Below, piece by piece: positions 1 through 12,442 of a DNA stretch of 64,000 bases. Made by a program: the position numbers and the translations under genes. Origin of the DNA: Ascidia mentula (Eukaryota > Chordata > Ascidiacea > Phlebobranchia > Ascidiidae); assembly GCA_947561715.1 (NCBI GenBank), contig OX387198.1, positions 16,492,001-16,556,000 of the forward strand. Direction: 5' to 3'. The notes beneath the pieces were generated by a model. The model did no database searches. It saw nothing but the letters and a program-made list of their open reading frames with translations, and had not been told where the DNA came from. Numbering within the stretch: position 1 is the stretch's first letter; the number at the start of each line of letters is the position of its first letter.

Positions 1-911
1 TTTTTGTGATGTTTCGTTGATTTTGTTTAGTTTCTGAAATAAAGTTGTTGACCAATGACCAACACTTTTTTTTTATATGTATTTTTTCTTTATATTTATC
101 CTACATGATTTTGCAGGGGCATTTATTTCCAGTTCATAAAACGCACAGCAATATATCTTGTTCAAAAAGTATACTTTAATTGCAAATATTCAAACTTTTA
201 CTTAAAATTTGTGCAGTTTCCTAATCACTATCGTCATTGCCTGTTTGCTGCAAGGACAGCAGCAATAGGCTGTGGTTGATCATTAGCATCGACCGGTACT
301 TTCCTGTTAAAACCGGTTCTTGGCTCATTCACATCAATTACTTTGTAATGAATATTAACAGAGTGTGATATAACATCGTGTGCAGACAACGTGCAGAATG
401 GTCGTTAACAAAAATGACACAAAAGCGTTTCCGAATCAACCAACTTCGGACAAAATACTTCGGTCTTACAAGTCTCCAGACTATAGTTGCAAGTTTTCTT
501 GCGGGTGTTACGAAAAATAGTGATGTAGATTATGAGGTTTTTGAGAGTTTATACAATTATTGAAAATTGAATAATCTGAAAATAATTGAAAAACAAGTAA
601 CCACACTTTTGTTATCGGATTGAAAGGTTGTGTTTTCTATTTAAGCGGGTAAACGTTACTTGCATAAAGCCTACTGGTACCTTAAATATCATTATAACAA
701 TCGATATAGTGAATTGCTGTGTTTGTTTTTAAAGCGGAGACTTTTCACTGTATTTTCGCAACAAAATCGTTCTGACGTTGTGAGGTTGAACAAACACGGT
801 AAAATCCCAAACGTAAAAATATAAAAAATCTGTTTTTCCAACGGACGACAAAACTAGCGTACGGATTAATAAATGTAATGGTGTTTTTCATTAGCGTCAT
901 TAATTTCAATC
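1..911. other. Upstream intergenic stretch
   Basis: No convincing coding exon is seen. The sequence is AT-rich and holds only short open frames without recognisable domains. It probably contains the promoter and 5' UTR of the reelin-MAM gene that starts at 912, but no core promoter motif stands out. Confidence 0.4.
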
Positions 912-3900
912 ATGTTGCACTCTGCGTGGTTAATTGGAGCGTTAACACTGCTTGTAACAGTGGAGGGCAGAAGCAGGGGACCACCAAGATCATCTTGTGC
1001 TTCAATGAGACCTTTGGGTCATCGTGGTGGAGGAAGGTCAAGTTCACCACTCGGTTTCGCAATCAAAGCACCAAACACAATTGCTCCAGGGGGAAAAATA
1101 TCAAGTACGTATATGAATAGATTTATGTGATCCAATTATAACTGAGTTATTTTGTGTTGAAAGGATTTAGGCACCAAAAAATATTTACTTTGACACCTAT
1201 TTTGTCTTTACGTAAGCAATTTGTACGAAAACGTAAGATTTAGGCAGAGTCGCAAACTATTAAACTCGCCGAACAAAATCATATCCCGTCCTGAGTCACA
1301 AAACCGTTGCGGACTTGTTGTTCAGGCCGTCGATAATCTCCATAAAATTATGACTTCGGACTAAATATACGAATGTACCGAAAATACAGAGTTTGAACCG
1401 ACATTTGCTCCGCACAAATTAATTCAAACGAAATTATTGTTTTCTTGTTTTTCAGTCGAGGTTCATGGACCAGAACAGTTCAAGGGTGTTTTCATTCAAG
1501 TACGCAAAGGAAATGCTGCAATATCTGTCGGAAAGTTTTCCAATCCTCCTCCCGGTTATCAGCTCATGAGTTGTTTTTGTGGTCCACCCAACAGCGGATG
1601 TAATGACGCGTTCGGACATAGCAACGGGGCATTTAAAGGAATGTCTGTGAAGGCCGAGTGGACAGCTCCTGCCAACTGCAAAGGCGACCATGTCATAATG
1701 TATGAAAACTTACGTTTAGTTTTAAACATGACTTCTAATATTGAAAAATTGGGATCTTAACCATAGACCGCATATGCTGGTCTAGCGATCACTGTACCTT
1801 CCGTAATCACAATACGCACACAAAGCACTTTTAATAACAGGATCAGCCCGGCTGTGCGATAATATATTCCTGCCTGGTCCTGTTTTTAAAACCCAGTGAT
1901 TTGTGGGCGTTTAGTGTTGAATTATTTGTTTTCCAATTACACGGTTTGATTAAAGAATGGGTTTAGTACGTTTAAATTGCAACTAAATGGTCATCTTACA
2001 GATATCAAGTACATTACAACAGGGTTTAAATGTAACATGCATTTTCTTTCCCACACAGATTTTCTGAAACATTTCTTTTTTCAAACATACATAAATTTTG
2101 TAAAGCAATAAACGATGTACGACCTAATCAGATATGAAATTTTCCGCTGCACATTTTGCATCTGCAATTAGAATATGGTTTCTTTTCTGTACAGGGCGAC
2201 AGTGGTCGTACGGAAGGCAAAATATCAGACTGATATTACGAAAAGCATCCGCTGTGTTCCAACCCCACCTCCACCTCCACCACCACCAGCACCAACAAGC
2301 ACGCAAAACGTAACTACGACACCTATGCCAACACCATCACAAGAACCACCTCCTGTTTCAAGCACGGGAATGTCCAACACCACTATGGCTTCTAATACAA
2401 CTTCATGCGAGGATATGATGACACACGTACCACCGAGTGGGTATCTTTATGATAAATGTACTATAAGAACCAAATTAGTTTAGCGACCCTGTAATTCTTC
2501 CCAAAGAAGGCCATATTAACATTTTAAAAATCTGTCCTTCTGGCACAAATAAATGTAACTTTTATTCACCGACGTTTCACCTGCCTGATCATGATACGTT
2601 TAATTGTGCCAAAAGGCCAGATTTTTTAAATATAATATGCCTGGCAGCAAAAGCAACATAATATGATAACAGTCTGAACAAATAGCTTTCCCAAACAAAA
2701 CTGCGATTTTAAGCATGGTCACCAACCTCAATTTGGCAAAACGGCCAGGATACCCTGCACTAACCGCCCATAGGTAAAACCTAGAGCCACGCAAGGAATT
2801 ACTATTATATTTAAAGGAGGGACACTAATACGCAGAAACAGTCTCCACTCTCTACACACAAGAATACAGCGTATTAAATATCCTCCAACAAACAACCGCC
2901 CCAACATGAGATCTGCATGGTTTTGCCACTAATTTCGCCCGTCGGCATTCAGTTTGTCACACGCCAACCACGCAACCAAATCTACTTGGGCGTATAAAAA
3001 TAAACCTTAAATGAGGATAATACATAAAAATGTATGTGAGTAATAAACAACAAAAATATTGCATAATGAAAGTGAATACTGAGGTGAAGTGAATATAAAG
3101 ATATGCAAATACAATGTGCAAAAAATAAAACTACAAGTCGTGTAAAGAGTTAATTTTTAACTTCTCAAATTTTAAACCGCAATGCAAATTTAAGTTTTTC
3201 AAAATGAATATATATCTAAAATGCAAAATACAAATAGTTTCCATCTAGATATTTTACCAATCTAGTTTTTTTGCGATGACGCACTGGTCATCTACTTAAG
3301 CGATTCTGATTATTTTTTGCTAAAACGAATTTTGTGCACAATATTTTGTTCTTCAGCTTACATTGCATTTGTAATTTAACAGCTTACAACACTAGCTTTG
3401 AAACACGCAATTTGGGAAAGTGGAAAAACACCGGAGTTAGAAAGTGGATAAGGAGGTCTGGCAGAACCCCATCCTTTAACACGGGACCCAACTCTGCGGG
3501 ACATGGTAACCTAATTTACAATAAAAAAAGGAAATTATTTTCACATAATTTCGTGACTTTTGTTAAACTATTTTCTCAAGTATATGAGCTGCTAATTCAG
3601 TTGCATGGGACTGCAAGCGTGTTGCGAGATTATTTCAATTAGAACTAAAAAGAGAGTTGAACAAACGCAGAAATACTTATTCTGTAGTTGTAACTTATTC
3701 TGTTGAATTACTATAAAAATATAATTCTGACAGATTTTGGTAAGTTAAAAATAAACCCTTAACATCCTTTTACCCAAAAATCTTTTGAATATTTTAACAC
3801 TTTATCCCAAATGTTTAGGAAGGTATTACCTTTACACCGAGACGTCGTTTATGCCATCTGGAGTCCGGTTTGTTCTGGAAACTTCCAGAGATTTAGTCGG

Positions 3901-4449
3901 ATGTTTTTGTTTTCACTTTCTGCAACAACACAACGTGAATAACATGAGGATGCCACATCACATATTCCGTGTGTTCGTTAATAAAGAGAAAAAGTTGGAA
4001 ATTGTCAAACGAAATACAATGTGGAAACGTTATTACGTTCAAGTGAAATCGGCCGAACCTGTGAAGGTACACGAGTGTCTTCTGCATATTCACTGTCTGT
4101 AAATGAAATAATGTGGGAGACGAAAAAATGCATGTCTTGGGACGCCCAGAAAAATATGTTGCATTCTTACCTAAATAGGGGGAATTTAACACACCGTGTT
4201 AAAGAAGTCAAGTAATTTGGAAAACTAATTTAAATACAACGTCCTGACGCCTACTCCCTTGGAGTTGATGAGGAATTTGAGTATCAATATAAATAATACT
4301 TTATATTTATCTATTTTTTACTTAAAATGATCCAAGCACTTTTGTTTTAGATCAAACTTGTTGGAATCCGTGGAAGAAACTTCATGGGAGATATGGCAGT
4401 GGATGACTTGTTTTTCACCCACGGAAAATGCCCAGATTATGGGAATTGA
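912..4449 (+). CDS. Secreted reelin-domain + MAM-domain protein (six exons)
   Basis: Predicted exons are 912-1104, 1456-1699, 2195-2440, 3357-3505, 3819-4066 and 4351-4449. Every join keeps frame (phases 1,2,2,1,0), every intron is GT...AG, and together they give 393 codons with the stop. Residues 1-19 are a signal peptide (MLHSAWLIGALTLLVTVEG). Residues about 22-165 match the reelin domain of defence-protein/ferric-chelate-reductase families: the SC.SM.P..H start, FKGVFIQVR, and the MATVVV strand after the second intron. Residues about 167-227 form a Pro/Thr/Ser linker with an eight-proline run and NVT/NTT glycosylation sites. Residues about 229-388 are a MAM domain: RSGRTPSFNTGPNSAG, then GRYYLYTE, ending VGIRGRNFMGDMAVDDLFF plus the final GKC. 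No transmembrane segment or GPI signal is seen, so it should be secreted. Reelin-domain proteins of this type are linked to innate defence in invertebrates; MAM domains mediate adhesion. The role here is inference. Confidence 0.8.
2524..2629. repeat. Short inverted-repeat element in intron 3
   Basis: The two ends are near-perfect inverted repeats of about 25 bp (core TGGCACAA at 2541-2548 against TTGTGCCA at 2604-2611), enclosing about 55 bp. A single arm recurs near 42513, at the left edge of the duplicated MAM block. It looks like a tiny MITE or its remnant; no coding capacity. Confidence 0.4.
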
Positions 4450-5404
4450 CGGCTGATCCTGATGTAAATAAATACTGCATGGAGAATAAATTGCAGTAAT
4501 TTGAAAGAAATATGTCTTGTGAATTTCCATGTTACATTACAAAACGATCATGAGAAAATAAATAGTCGCAAATATTCATCTATTATTGGAAGTATGAGGC
4601 CAGCCAGGGTGCCTTTTGGGACAAAAACCTTTTGGCAAGACGTATATTTTATCATATTTCGCTTATCATCGGACACTTTAACGGTTTTATCCTCAAACCC
4701 AAGTATCACCGAGCGAAAGTAATTTCTAATGTTAAATTCACTTCCTAAAACAGTAGCAGTTTACACCTCATCAGCAATAATAACCGACCGTGCAGGATTT
4801 TTCGGCAAAATATTCAACAATTGTCTCTTTTATTAAACAACTTTTTTATTTAGGCGTGTTAGTATTATCAACGTTTTGCAAAATAAAAATTAGAATGACA
4901 TACTTCATTTGAAATGGAGGCATTCTGTACAAAAATAATCAGGTTTTAAAATGATATCCTATGTTCATAAACAAGTTTGTGCTTTTGCCGTTAAATAATC
5001 TTTTATTTTTACTAGATTCGAGCATATCCTCGAAACAAAATAGCTATTATCAAAACGGATATTTGATGAAAAATATAAAATTTTAGTGAGGTTTCAAATT
5101 TCTTTCAGAGAAAAACAGTTATTTTGTTGTTGTGCCCTGCTTTTGAAGTTAGTTTTTTCTCATTTTTTTTAGCTTTTTTCCATTTCTCTCTTAGGCGAAA
5201 CTGCTGTATCGCAGTAAGTCAGTTTACGTGCCGTACAAGTCAGTAGCCTGAAACATAATGACCTTATTAACTTTGTTTTTAACCAAATGCGTTTTCGAGT
5301 CTAGGAAAGTTTATATATGCTTCAAGTTCCGGTAAACACAATCTTATGAATGTCAAATAGAATGCTAGAGACTATTAGTATTATTTCCAAAGGAAAATTT
5401 ACAA
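4450..5404. other. 3' flank of reelin-MAM gene and intergenic DNA
   Basis: An AATAAA signal at 4485-4490, 36 bases after the stop, is a good candidate polyadenylation signal. The rest has only short frames. An exon-like open stretch at 4501-4722 shows no recognisable domain. No gene is seen here. Confidence 0.4.
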
Positions 5405-5660
5405 GTTCAGGTTCACAGTCTTCGCAGCCAAGGCATTGCAGTCAAGCTGGATTATTTACTCTCCCAGTGAGGTTTGGACTCACGACCCTGGGCTAACCAG
5501 GCCCAACGCTCTGCCGACTGAGCTACAGAAGCTCTAGTTTCACGTGGTATATTGTGACCAAGGTACACTGATGCTCGAGCGCACAACTCAGGCGACCTTC
5601 ACATACGTAGAGGATCTCCACCACCGTAATCAGACAACGCAGAGGTGATACCATGCTTTG
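5405..5660 (-). repeat. tRNA-derived SINE
   Basis: On the minus strand, 5535-5459 reads like a tRNA: an A box in TAGCTCAGTCGGCAGAGC and a B box in GGTCGTGAGTCCAAACC. The acceptor stem does not pair and no CCA context follows, so it is a tRNA-derived SINE head, not a tRNA gene. The tail (5404-5458) and the segment around 5560-5640 recur with the same order at 6365-6590 and 44205-44550, which supports a dispersed element. Confidence 0.55.
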
Positions 5661-6364
5661 GCATAGAAAGGCAGGACCTAACGCTCTGCCTTGGCTGCGT
5701 AGCCTTTGAACTGTGTGGCCTTAATTCGGAAAATCCAGAAGGCCCAAATTGTATAAAATATAGATGCAAACATACTGCAACCACGGAATAAATTTCATTA
5801 CTTGGTCGAAAACCCCAGTAAATTGGAAAACTGGTTTTGACAAAGTGAGATACCCACAGCATGTAATGATAATGTGAACTTTTTTACTATTTCGAAACCT
5901 TTCGATAAAAATTGTCGAAGTAATAATCCGAAACCTTCGAAACCTTGCGCGTTTCGATAAAAATTGACCTTTTTACTTTTACAATCCAGTAACAGCATAT
6001 CATGGAGCCACATGTAAAATACGTATGTCACAAACCTTATCCAAATTATAATTACTTATATTCTAAATTATTGGACACTATTTTGTAGACATTCCAAAAA
6101 CAACTGACCAAAATACACTCAATTTGACGTTTCAATACGTTGAACTTCACATGGTAACGCAACCAATTATTTTGTTTCACTTTTAACGAAATATATATGA
6201 GAGGCAAATAAGAACTTTTCAACTAAACAATGTTGGTCTCTGTTTTTTTTATTGCGCAACGCATTGGGATCACGAGTTCTGATGGATTAAAAATTTCCTG
6301 GCCAGGACAGTTTACAGAACAACCCATGCAAAAGAGTGACGTCACATCTTGTAATAGCTTTTTA
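5661..6364. other. Intergenic stretch
   Basis: No domain-bearing frame is seen. A short direct repeat (TTTCGATAAAAATTG at about 5902 and 5952) lies inside. From about 6110 onward the sequence starts to resemble the flank that precedes the zinc-finger units: the block with GTGACGTCACATCTTGTAAT near 6340 recurs upstream of nearly every zinc-finger gene. Confidence 0.35.
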
Positions 6365-6590
6365 CTTCAAAAGGTTCACAGGCCAAGGCATTGCAGCCAA
6401 TGCTGGATCAGTCACTTTTCCCGACAAATAGAAGCGAGATCTAAAAAATCAAGCCACGGAGAGGGTTAAACTCAAGACCCTGGGCAAATCAGGCCAAACG
6501 CTCTACCAATTAAGCTAACCAGACAAACGCAGAAGTGATACATTTCGCATAGCAAGGCACAATCGCCGCACAGTGCAGGCCCTTTATATT
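6365..6590 (-). repeat. tRNA-derived SINE, internally deleted
   Basis: Same family as 5405-5660. The tRNA-like part is at about 6440-6517 on the minus strand, with A-box TTAATTGGTAGAGCG. Compared with the copy at 44205-44550, about 120 bp between the tRNA head and the ACCAGACAACG segment are missing. Confidence 0.5.
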
Positions 6591-7162
6591 TGTACTTTTA
6601 ATTTAGTTTTGCGAATAAACTGAGTTGAATTTGTGTAAGTGTAATCAACATATCAATCACAAGGTATTAAATATGATACTTTCATTAAGTTTTTGCGCAA
6701 AGCAACAAAAAACAACGAAGAAGCAAATTACTGTCATCGCTTAAATAAACGAAATGTAAAATTCTATGGACATTGCTATTCGAGTCAGAGGTAGGTCATT
6801 ATTATATTATGCCTTGCATACCCAACCGTAATAAGTTGCACACATTTGCTGATAGTTTGTGGTATGTTGACATTGAGTAAAGTGCAAATATAAATTATTA
6901 TCACAAAATGACATTTCAGAAAAAGCATTAAAAAGCAAAAAAACAGTTTAGTATTTGTGCATGCATTACTGCGCAACATAATCAGACACAAAGTCGTCTG
7001 ATAGTCACACCAGCTGCACTGATGAGATCTTTTAGGTCGAAACAGTGGCCATCTGTCTGCAGCTTAAACAATAATCAGACACGATTGATAATTTCCTGTC
7101 CAACATAGCAGCAACGATTGAGGGCAAACAGAACATCAAACTGTGTAAAAAGAGTTCACTCT
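6591..7162 (+). promoter_or_regulatory. Zinc-finger upstream module, interrupted
   Basis: This stretch repeats the conserved upstream region of the zinc-finger genes, including CATTACTGCGCAACATAATC and the start of the leader exon near 7108-7163. The leader is cut off by Penelope-like sequence before its splice donor, so there is no zinc-finger gene directly behind it. It is a stranded promoter-leader fragment. Confidence 0.45.
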
Positions 7163-8152
7163 CGACTGTTTTCACACATTAAAACCACATTTACCAACAA
7201 CATTTTGGGACTCCCATGGGCTCTATGTCGATGACATGTACGTCATCATAGCGAAAGACGAGGTCGCAGGGTTTCATAATCATGTCGAACAGTATCGAAA
7301 CCACAATTAAGTTTACCCGAAAAACGCAACAAGACCAGATCATTCTTGGACGTAAATGTCACTGCACAACCAGACGGGAAATTCACCTCCTCAATTTTTT
7401 CAAGCCTACACACAAACCGCTACCTACAATACACCTCACACCATCCGAAACATCAAAAGCTCATTGTAACAAAACCTTATATAACAGAACGATTACACAT
7501 AATGGCGATCCACACACTCGGAGAGCTGAACGCAAACACATTCGGAACGTCTTACAACTAAACACGTTCCACACTAACCTAAATCTCACACCCCACATAC
7601 ACAACAAACATACACAGTACTTTAGAAAACATGTTTCCCAAACCAAAAGACTGTAATTCCATGCTTCAAATTACCGGTGTGGTTCACTTAATACCTTGAC
7701 TTGATTGCAACACAGTTTACATTGGCCAGACTAAACGTAATTTGACGTCTCGTATTAAGCAGCCGCAGGCAATATGGAACCCAATAAATCTGATCTATGT
7801 GCCCACATGCTTGACACCGACCACCGTATCAATTGGAAGGGGACAAAAGAATTGAAACAAGAAACAATTCTGGCAAAACGGTTGGTCGTGGAAAATTATT
7901 TTATTAATTCGCTTCCAGATATGTTGAATCGTTTTAATAGAAAATTACTTTCGCCCGTGTTTCGCAATTTTGCCTGTAACCATTCTTGACTCTTGTTTCC
8001 CATGTTTGGCCGTTTGACCCGTGATTGATGTTGTCCTGCTGTGTTTTAGCTGTTGCGCCCCTATGTACTTTTTCGTCGCTAAATTACTTGCCCTTGGGTT
8101 TGCTACAGTGTTTGTTTTATGCTCTGAAGAAGTCTAGTCGTTGGTACAGGCG
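7163..8152 (+). mobile_element. Penelope-like element, family A copy 1 (3' part)
   Basis: The catalytic RT motif LYVDDMYVII is encoded at 7219-7248. It is followed by the Penelope-type thumb region (NVTAQPDGKFTSSI, then a stretch matching RYLQY..HHPKH of the better copy at 22430) and a C-terminal GIY-YIG endonuclease segment (CNTVYIGQTKRNLTSRI, then HMLDTDHRINW). The 3' end carries the CTGAAGAAGTCTAGTCG...GGCGAAA sequence shared by all family A copies. The frame changes several times and the 5' half of the RT is absent, so it is a dead fragment. Confidence 0.65.
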
Positions 8153-9244
8153 AAATCCGCACATATTTACATGGCGCTTTCCACGTTAAACTTTAACATG
8201 GTTGCGCAACCAATTTTTTTTCAGTGTTAACGAAATGTGTATGAGTGACAAATAAGGATATTTCAACTAAAAAACGTTGGTCAATGTTTTGCTTATGGCG
8301 TAACACATTGGGCTCGCCTGTATGAGTGCTGATGGATTAACAATTTCCTTGCAAGCAAAGTTTATTTTACAACCCATGCAAAAGCGTGACGTCACATCTT
8401 ATAATTGCCTTTTACTTCAATGACGTTTCAATGTCGTTTACCTACAATAAAAAAATTAAATATATGACATCTTCCCCACAATCACAGTATATTCCATACC
8501 TGACTATTGTGGTATTCTGGCTTACATACAAATGACTTTCCCGGCATCGCTCACGAAAAACTTTCAACTCATACAGTTTTCGAGTGAACTTATAATTTTG
8601 TTTTGTGGATAAACTGAGCCGAATTTGTGTAAGTGTAATCAATATATCAATCACAAGGCAATAAATATGATACTTATCAAAGTTGTTTTGTTTCCTATTT
8701 GTTTGTGTGACGTTTTTGCGCAAAACAACAAAAAACAACGAAGACACAAATTACTGTCATCGCTTACAAGTGAAATGAAATATTAAACAGCAAAAAACAG
8801 TTTGATGTTTGTCCATGCATTACTGCACAACATAATCAGACACGATTGATAATTTCCTGTCCAGCATAGCTGCAACGATTGTGGGCAAACAGAACGTCAA
8901 ACTGTGTGAAAAGAGTTCACTCAACTGCGTGAACGAAAGGAAATCAGCTGTAAGTATCAAACTTGTTGAACAGAAAACAATTTACTTTGTTCCTGAGGCA
9001 ACACAGAATTTCTGAAAACCACCTATAAATATTTTCAATTTGCGAGATATGTGAGATTAATCTACATTTAACTGCGTGTTATATAGTTTTGTGCACAAAC
9101 AACAACAGTTATTGCAGTTTTGTACAGAAAAGAAGACCAACCGTTTAAAAAACTTAGATGTTATTGTGGTTTCTGAAACAAGAAAGACAGACAAAACAAT
9201 AAACTAAAAAGAAACCCCCAAAAAGCAGCAGAATATTCATACAG
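8153..9244 (+). promoter_or_regulatory. Upstream region, leader exon and 5' intron of zinc-finger gene 1
   Basis: The leader exon ends at 8949 with a strong donor (AGCT|GTAAGT). The next acceptor is ATACAG ending at 9244, giving a 295-bp 5' UTR intron. Both sites sit in blocks conserved across the zinc-finger copies. No AUG lies in the leader of this copy. The exon call rests on repeated donor/acceptor conservation, not on transcript data. Confidence 0.5.
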
Positions 9245-9279
9245 GGTTTGTGTATAGTTGTTGCGCCAAACAGGTAGTC

Positions 9280-9843
9280 ATGAAATGTGATCAAGACGAA
9301 AGAGTACGGACACAAAGAGGAGAAAAACATTTCAAATGCACAATTTGCAAAAAATGTTTCAAAACTGCTACGGAAGTCAAAATCCACGTACGATCACATA
9401 CTGGAGAGAAACCTTACAAGTGCACGATTTGTTCAAGAGAATTTAGCATTGCAGCCAACCGAAAGAGGCATGAACGAATTCACAATGGAGAGAAGTCGTT
9501 TCGGTGCGATGTTTGCGAAAAATGTTTCAGAACTTCTACGGATGTCAAAATCCACAGACGAACTCATACTGGAGAAAAACCCTACAAGTGCACGATTTGC
9601 GAAAAACTATTCACTCAAAAAGGACATCTAGGAGTTCATCTCCAAATTCATACTGGAGAGAAACCTTTTCGTTGCGATATTTGTGAAAAATGTTTTAGAA
9701 CAAAGTTTGAGGTCAAAATCCATGCACGATCACATACTGGAGAGAAACCATACAAGTGCACAATTTGTTCAAGAGGATTTAGCAATGTAAGCAATCGAAA
9801 CAGGCACCTCCTTATTCACACTAAGAAGAAGTCGTTGAAATAA
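9280..9843 (+). CDS. C2H2 zinc-finger protein 1 (6 fingers)
   Basis: The ATG (MKCDQDERVRTQ) opens a single-exon frame encoding six tandem C2H2 fingers joined by canonical [18 protein letters not shown] linkers, then a short basic tail ending KKKSLK. Fingers: KTATEVKIH, SIAANRKRH, RTSTDVKIH, TQKGHLGVH, RTKFEVKIH and SNVSNRNRH types. Linkers of this kind indicate sequence-specific DNA binding in the nucleus. No KRAB, SCAN, BTB or ZAD domain is seen, so it is a finger-only protein of about 188 residues. The ATG is preferred because nothing upstream in frame begins with AUG and the acceptor lies 35 bases before it. It is a paralogue of the other nine finger genes in the window; its closest relative is the broken copy at 47230. 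Confidence 0.8.
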   Translation: MKCDQDERVRTQRGEKHFKCTICKKCFKTATEVKIHVRSHTGEKPYKCTICSREFSIAANRKRHERIHNGEKSFRCDVCEKCFRTSTDVKIHRRTHTGEKPYKCTICEKLFTQKGHLGVHLQIHTGEKPFRCDICEKCFRTKFEVKIHARSHTGEKPYKCTICSRGFSNVSNRNRHLLIHTKKKSLK

Positions 9844-10934
9844 ATTAAATTGTCGGGAATCCTGAAGATCGATCGAACAAGCAAATTTGAAGCAATGCAG
9901 TCGTCTCCATTACATAAATAAGTTGTGTAAAATTCTGTAAAAGTGTATGTTTTAATGTTGCTTTAAGAACTCTTGTCTTGTTTTCACCATGTTACGTACT
10001 GGAACATTCATAGACTTCAGTTCGTGTCGCTCACTGATACGTCAGGGCACGATTTTAAGTGTACCGCGGTATGCACAAGACAATATATTATTTCATTCTT
10101 CTGAAAAATCTGTCATCGTCACCGTTGGATAACTTGTTACGATCCAAGTTGTTTAACAGATTAACCCGCTGTAAATTAATTTAGTTTAAGGACGAAATGT
10201 TTTTTGAAAACCACGCTCTTATTGTAACGAGTGCCAGTTTCAATGCTTTAACTCACAAATATTGAAGTCACGTGCAAGATATTGTTCGGAGTAGTTCCCC
10301 TAGTGTTTTGTAGGCTTTTATGACAGAAATTATGAAGTTTTGTTTTACTTGTGATATCTTGGTGTTTGTAGATTTAAAGTTTTGCTATACTGGTGTAGAT
10401 GTTAAATGTTATCCCCTTAGCAGGAAATGTATAATCTGTTAGGAACAGTGTTACGTGAAATCAATTCGTCATCTACGTAATATAGAATGCAGCAGTATCT
10501 CTGTTTGCAGGTCACTATAAAGGTATCACTTTACATGACGCGGTAATCTGGTCTGGTAATTTGAGCCAAAACTTGATCAGTCTCTGTCGAATTTGGATCA
10601 AATGGCGGATTAAGTTTCAATTTGCGATGTGCAGTGTAGCCGAGCAAGATGTTGTTCTACTGTGTTTTGATTCATTTTAGAGCACTTAGGGGCAAAATAG
10701 GATGTCACACAAATGAAGCAATTGAATCTCCAGTAAAAAAAGTTCAGTTGTGCTGGCGAAGCTTCAAACTTAGCTGGCCAGCCAAGTAGAAGCAAGCGGT
10801 GACAAGGAATTGCAGATAAGTTAAAGCCTAAAGTGTATTTGTTTTAGCCAAAGGTATGTTGTATGTATTTTTTTATAAGTTGTCAGCATTTTTCGCAGTA
10901 GGAACATGGTTTAAATGTACATTTTTATACAGGG
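9844..10934. other. 3' flank of zinc-finger gene 1
   Basis: The 3' flank is conserved among copies (GGAATCCTGAAGATCGA just after the stop). The stretch 9990-10800 is matched at about 41400-42420 behind zinc-finger gene 9, and in part at 48360-48690, so the duplication units extend well past the coding region. No further gene is seen. Confidence 0.5.
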
Positions 10935-11150
10935 TTTGTGCTTGTACAGGATCCGGACAAGCCACCGGCGAGGGCAATGGTTAGACAACTCAGTATGTTT
11001 ATAATATGCGATAATTGAAGTGTTTTCTTGAAAAGAAATTGAGCATCAGCTTCAATGTGAATCCACATAAAAAGGCACAGACAAGCATTACTGAACCGGA
11101 CTTTTTCTGGCATTGGCACTCCGTTGCGATACAAATTGATGTCTATAATA
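10935..11150 (-). pseudogene. Relic exon of an SLC2A-like transporter
   Basis: On the minus strand this reads NGVPMPEKVRF, then IHIEADAQFLF and LQLSHIINILSCLTIALAGG. It aligns with the TM2-TM3 exon of the transporter copies at 14110-14287 and 28053-28320 (GVLLPENVWLLLL and YLQLSHILKILGCLTIALADG), but the first transmembrane part is in another frame and no splice sites or neighbouring exons are found. It is a third, strongly decayed copy. Confidence 0.55.
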
Positions 11151-11319
11151 CAAATTGCCTGATTAACCAATTATTTTTTGTTTTTCATGCAATCATATTG
11201 CTCCATAATTACGAAAGTGTTCAAACTCAAATGGTTGTATATTGACTGATGAGATTTTATTCCTATTTTTGTTTTACAGGTTGATATATTAAAGCACAGA
11301 AAACTTCGGTAGGTTTTTC

Positions 11320-12440
11320 CCTGTGACGCTCAAAAACGTGACAACCTCTATTCCAACAACAATATGACAAGCAGTTATTTTTAAGGCAGTTTAATTCAAC
11401 ACAGGCACGAAGCTGAAAGTTTTTGTATCCGGTTGATGAAACGTGGTTTGCCCAACCTGCCTTCATCATCTTTCATTTAACCATTCTGGGATGGAAACCC
11501 ATAGAATTCCCAGCAAGTATCTTCGAGGTGTTTCTTCACCATGCATACAATTCACCATCCTTCATATATGTTTCCATTATAGGTGATACTTTTGACCAGC
11601 CTTACAACGTGCTGAATTGCAGTTAAACGCCAATATTTCTTGCTTGCCTATCTTTCGTATTTAATTCTTAAGCAATGTAGGTATGTGAAAGCATATTGGG
11701 GTTGTTTGAACAACCGCTTGGCGGTTCATGTTCCTTCTTTCGTATAAAAGTTGGTTGTTTTGTTTCACTGCGATTTGTTGTTGTTTTTTTTCAACAGCGT
11801 AATAATAGTATTCGTGCAGTGAAGCTGTTTCCTACTGCTCTGAGCCCACTACGTTTTGTAATTTTTTTCGGGCTGAAACTACTTTCTGCAACAAAAATTA
11901 CTGTTTCTTAAATTGCTGTGGCAAACAGCATGGGTTTATCGAACAAATCGGTAAGGTTATACCGATGTGTAATTTTCAGTATATGGTTCGGGCGTTTTTT
12001 ACGAAGTGATGTAAGCCTACCCCCTTAAGGATGTGCAGCCTAGTCGGTTGCCTAGTTCGACTAATGGACGCGCCGGCCCTGAGCTCTGGTTCAACGACAA
12101 TAAGGTTGTTACCTTATCCATATCTCGGTGGAAAACAGTGCTGGAAGCTGCGACAGCATCTGCCAGTTTTTTTGTTAGCTGACTAAAGTTCCTTGCAAGA
12201 CTTGAATGTTTTTTTATCGCACGACAATGGCAAATGATGTTGATTTTTCTTGAAGTTTTTGGTTTGACGATGTCCTTGGATATTTGGTAAGAACTATCGT
12301 CACTGCAAGTCAGAAGAATTTGTTCACTCCGTTAAGATAAAAACACTAACCAAGATGGTCACCAATGTGATTATGAATGAAACCTGGATCGATTTAAAAC
12401 CAAAGGCCCCTGGCAGGCTGTCGATCGCTCACCGTATCGA
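11320..12440. repeat. Repeat X, copy 1 (unidentified)
   Basis: This block recurs at 24641-25440 and 48870-49530 with high identity (for example TTTTGACCAGCCTTACAACG and GCCCACTACGTTTGT in the copies). Open frames on either strand show no domain I recognise and are not conserved in frame between copies. In the third copy it abuts a CYP4-like exon; it could be the 3' flank of that gene carried along by duplication, or an old transposon. Confidence 0.5.
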
Positions 12441-12442
12441 TA

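Noticed and set aside
2124-2306. Tryptophan-rich minus-strand frame
   Set aside because: Antisense shadow of the proline run in exon 3 of the reelin-MAM gene.
5459-5535. tRNA gene on the minus strand
   Set aside because: A and B boxes are present, but the acceptor arms do not pair and the same sequence recurs with a common body, so it is a SINE.
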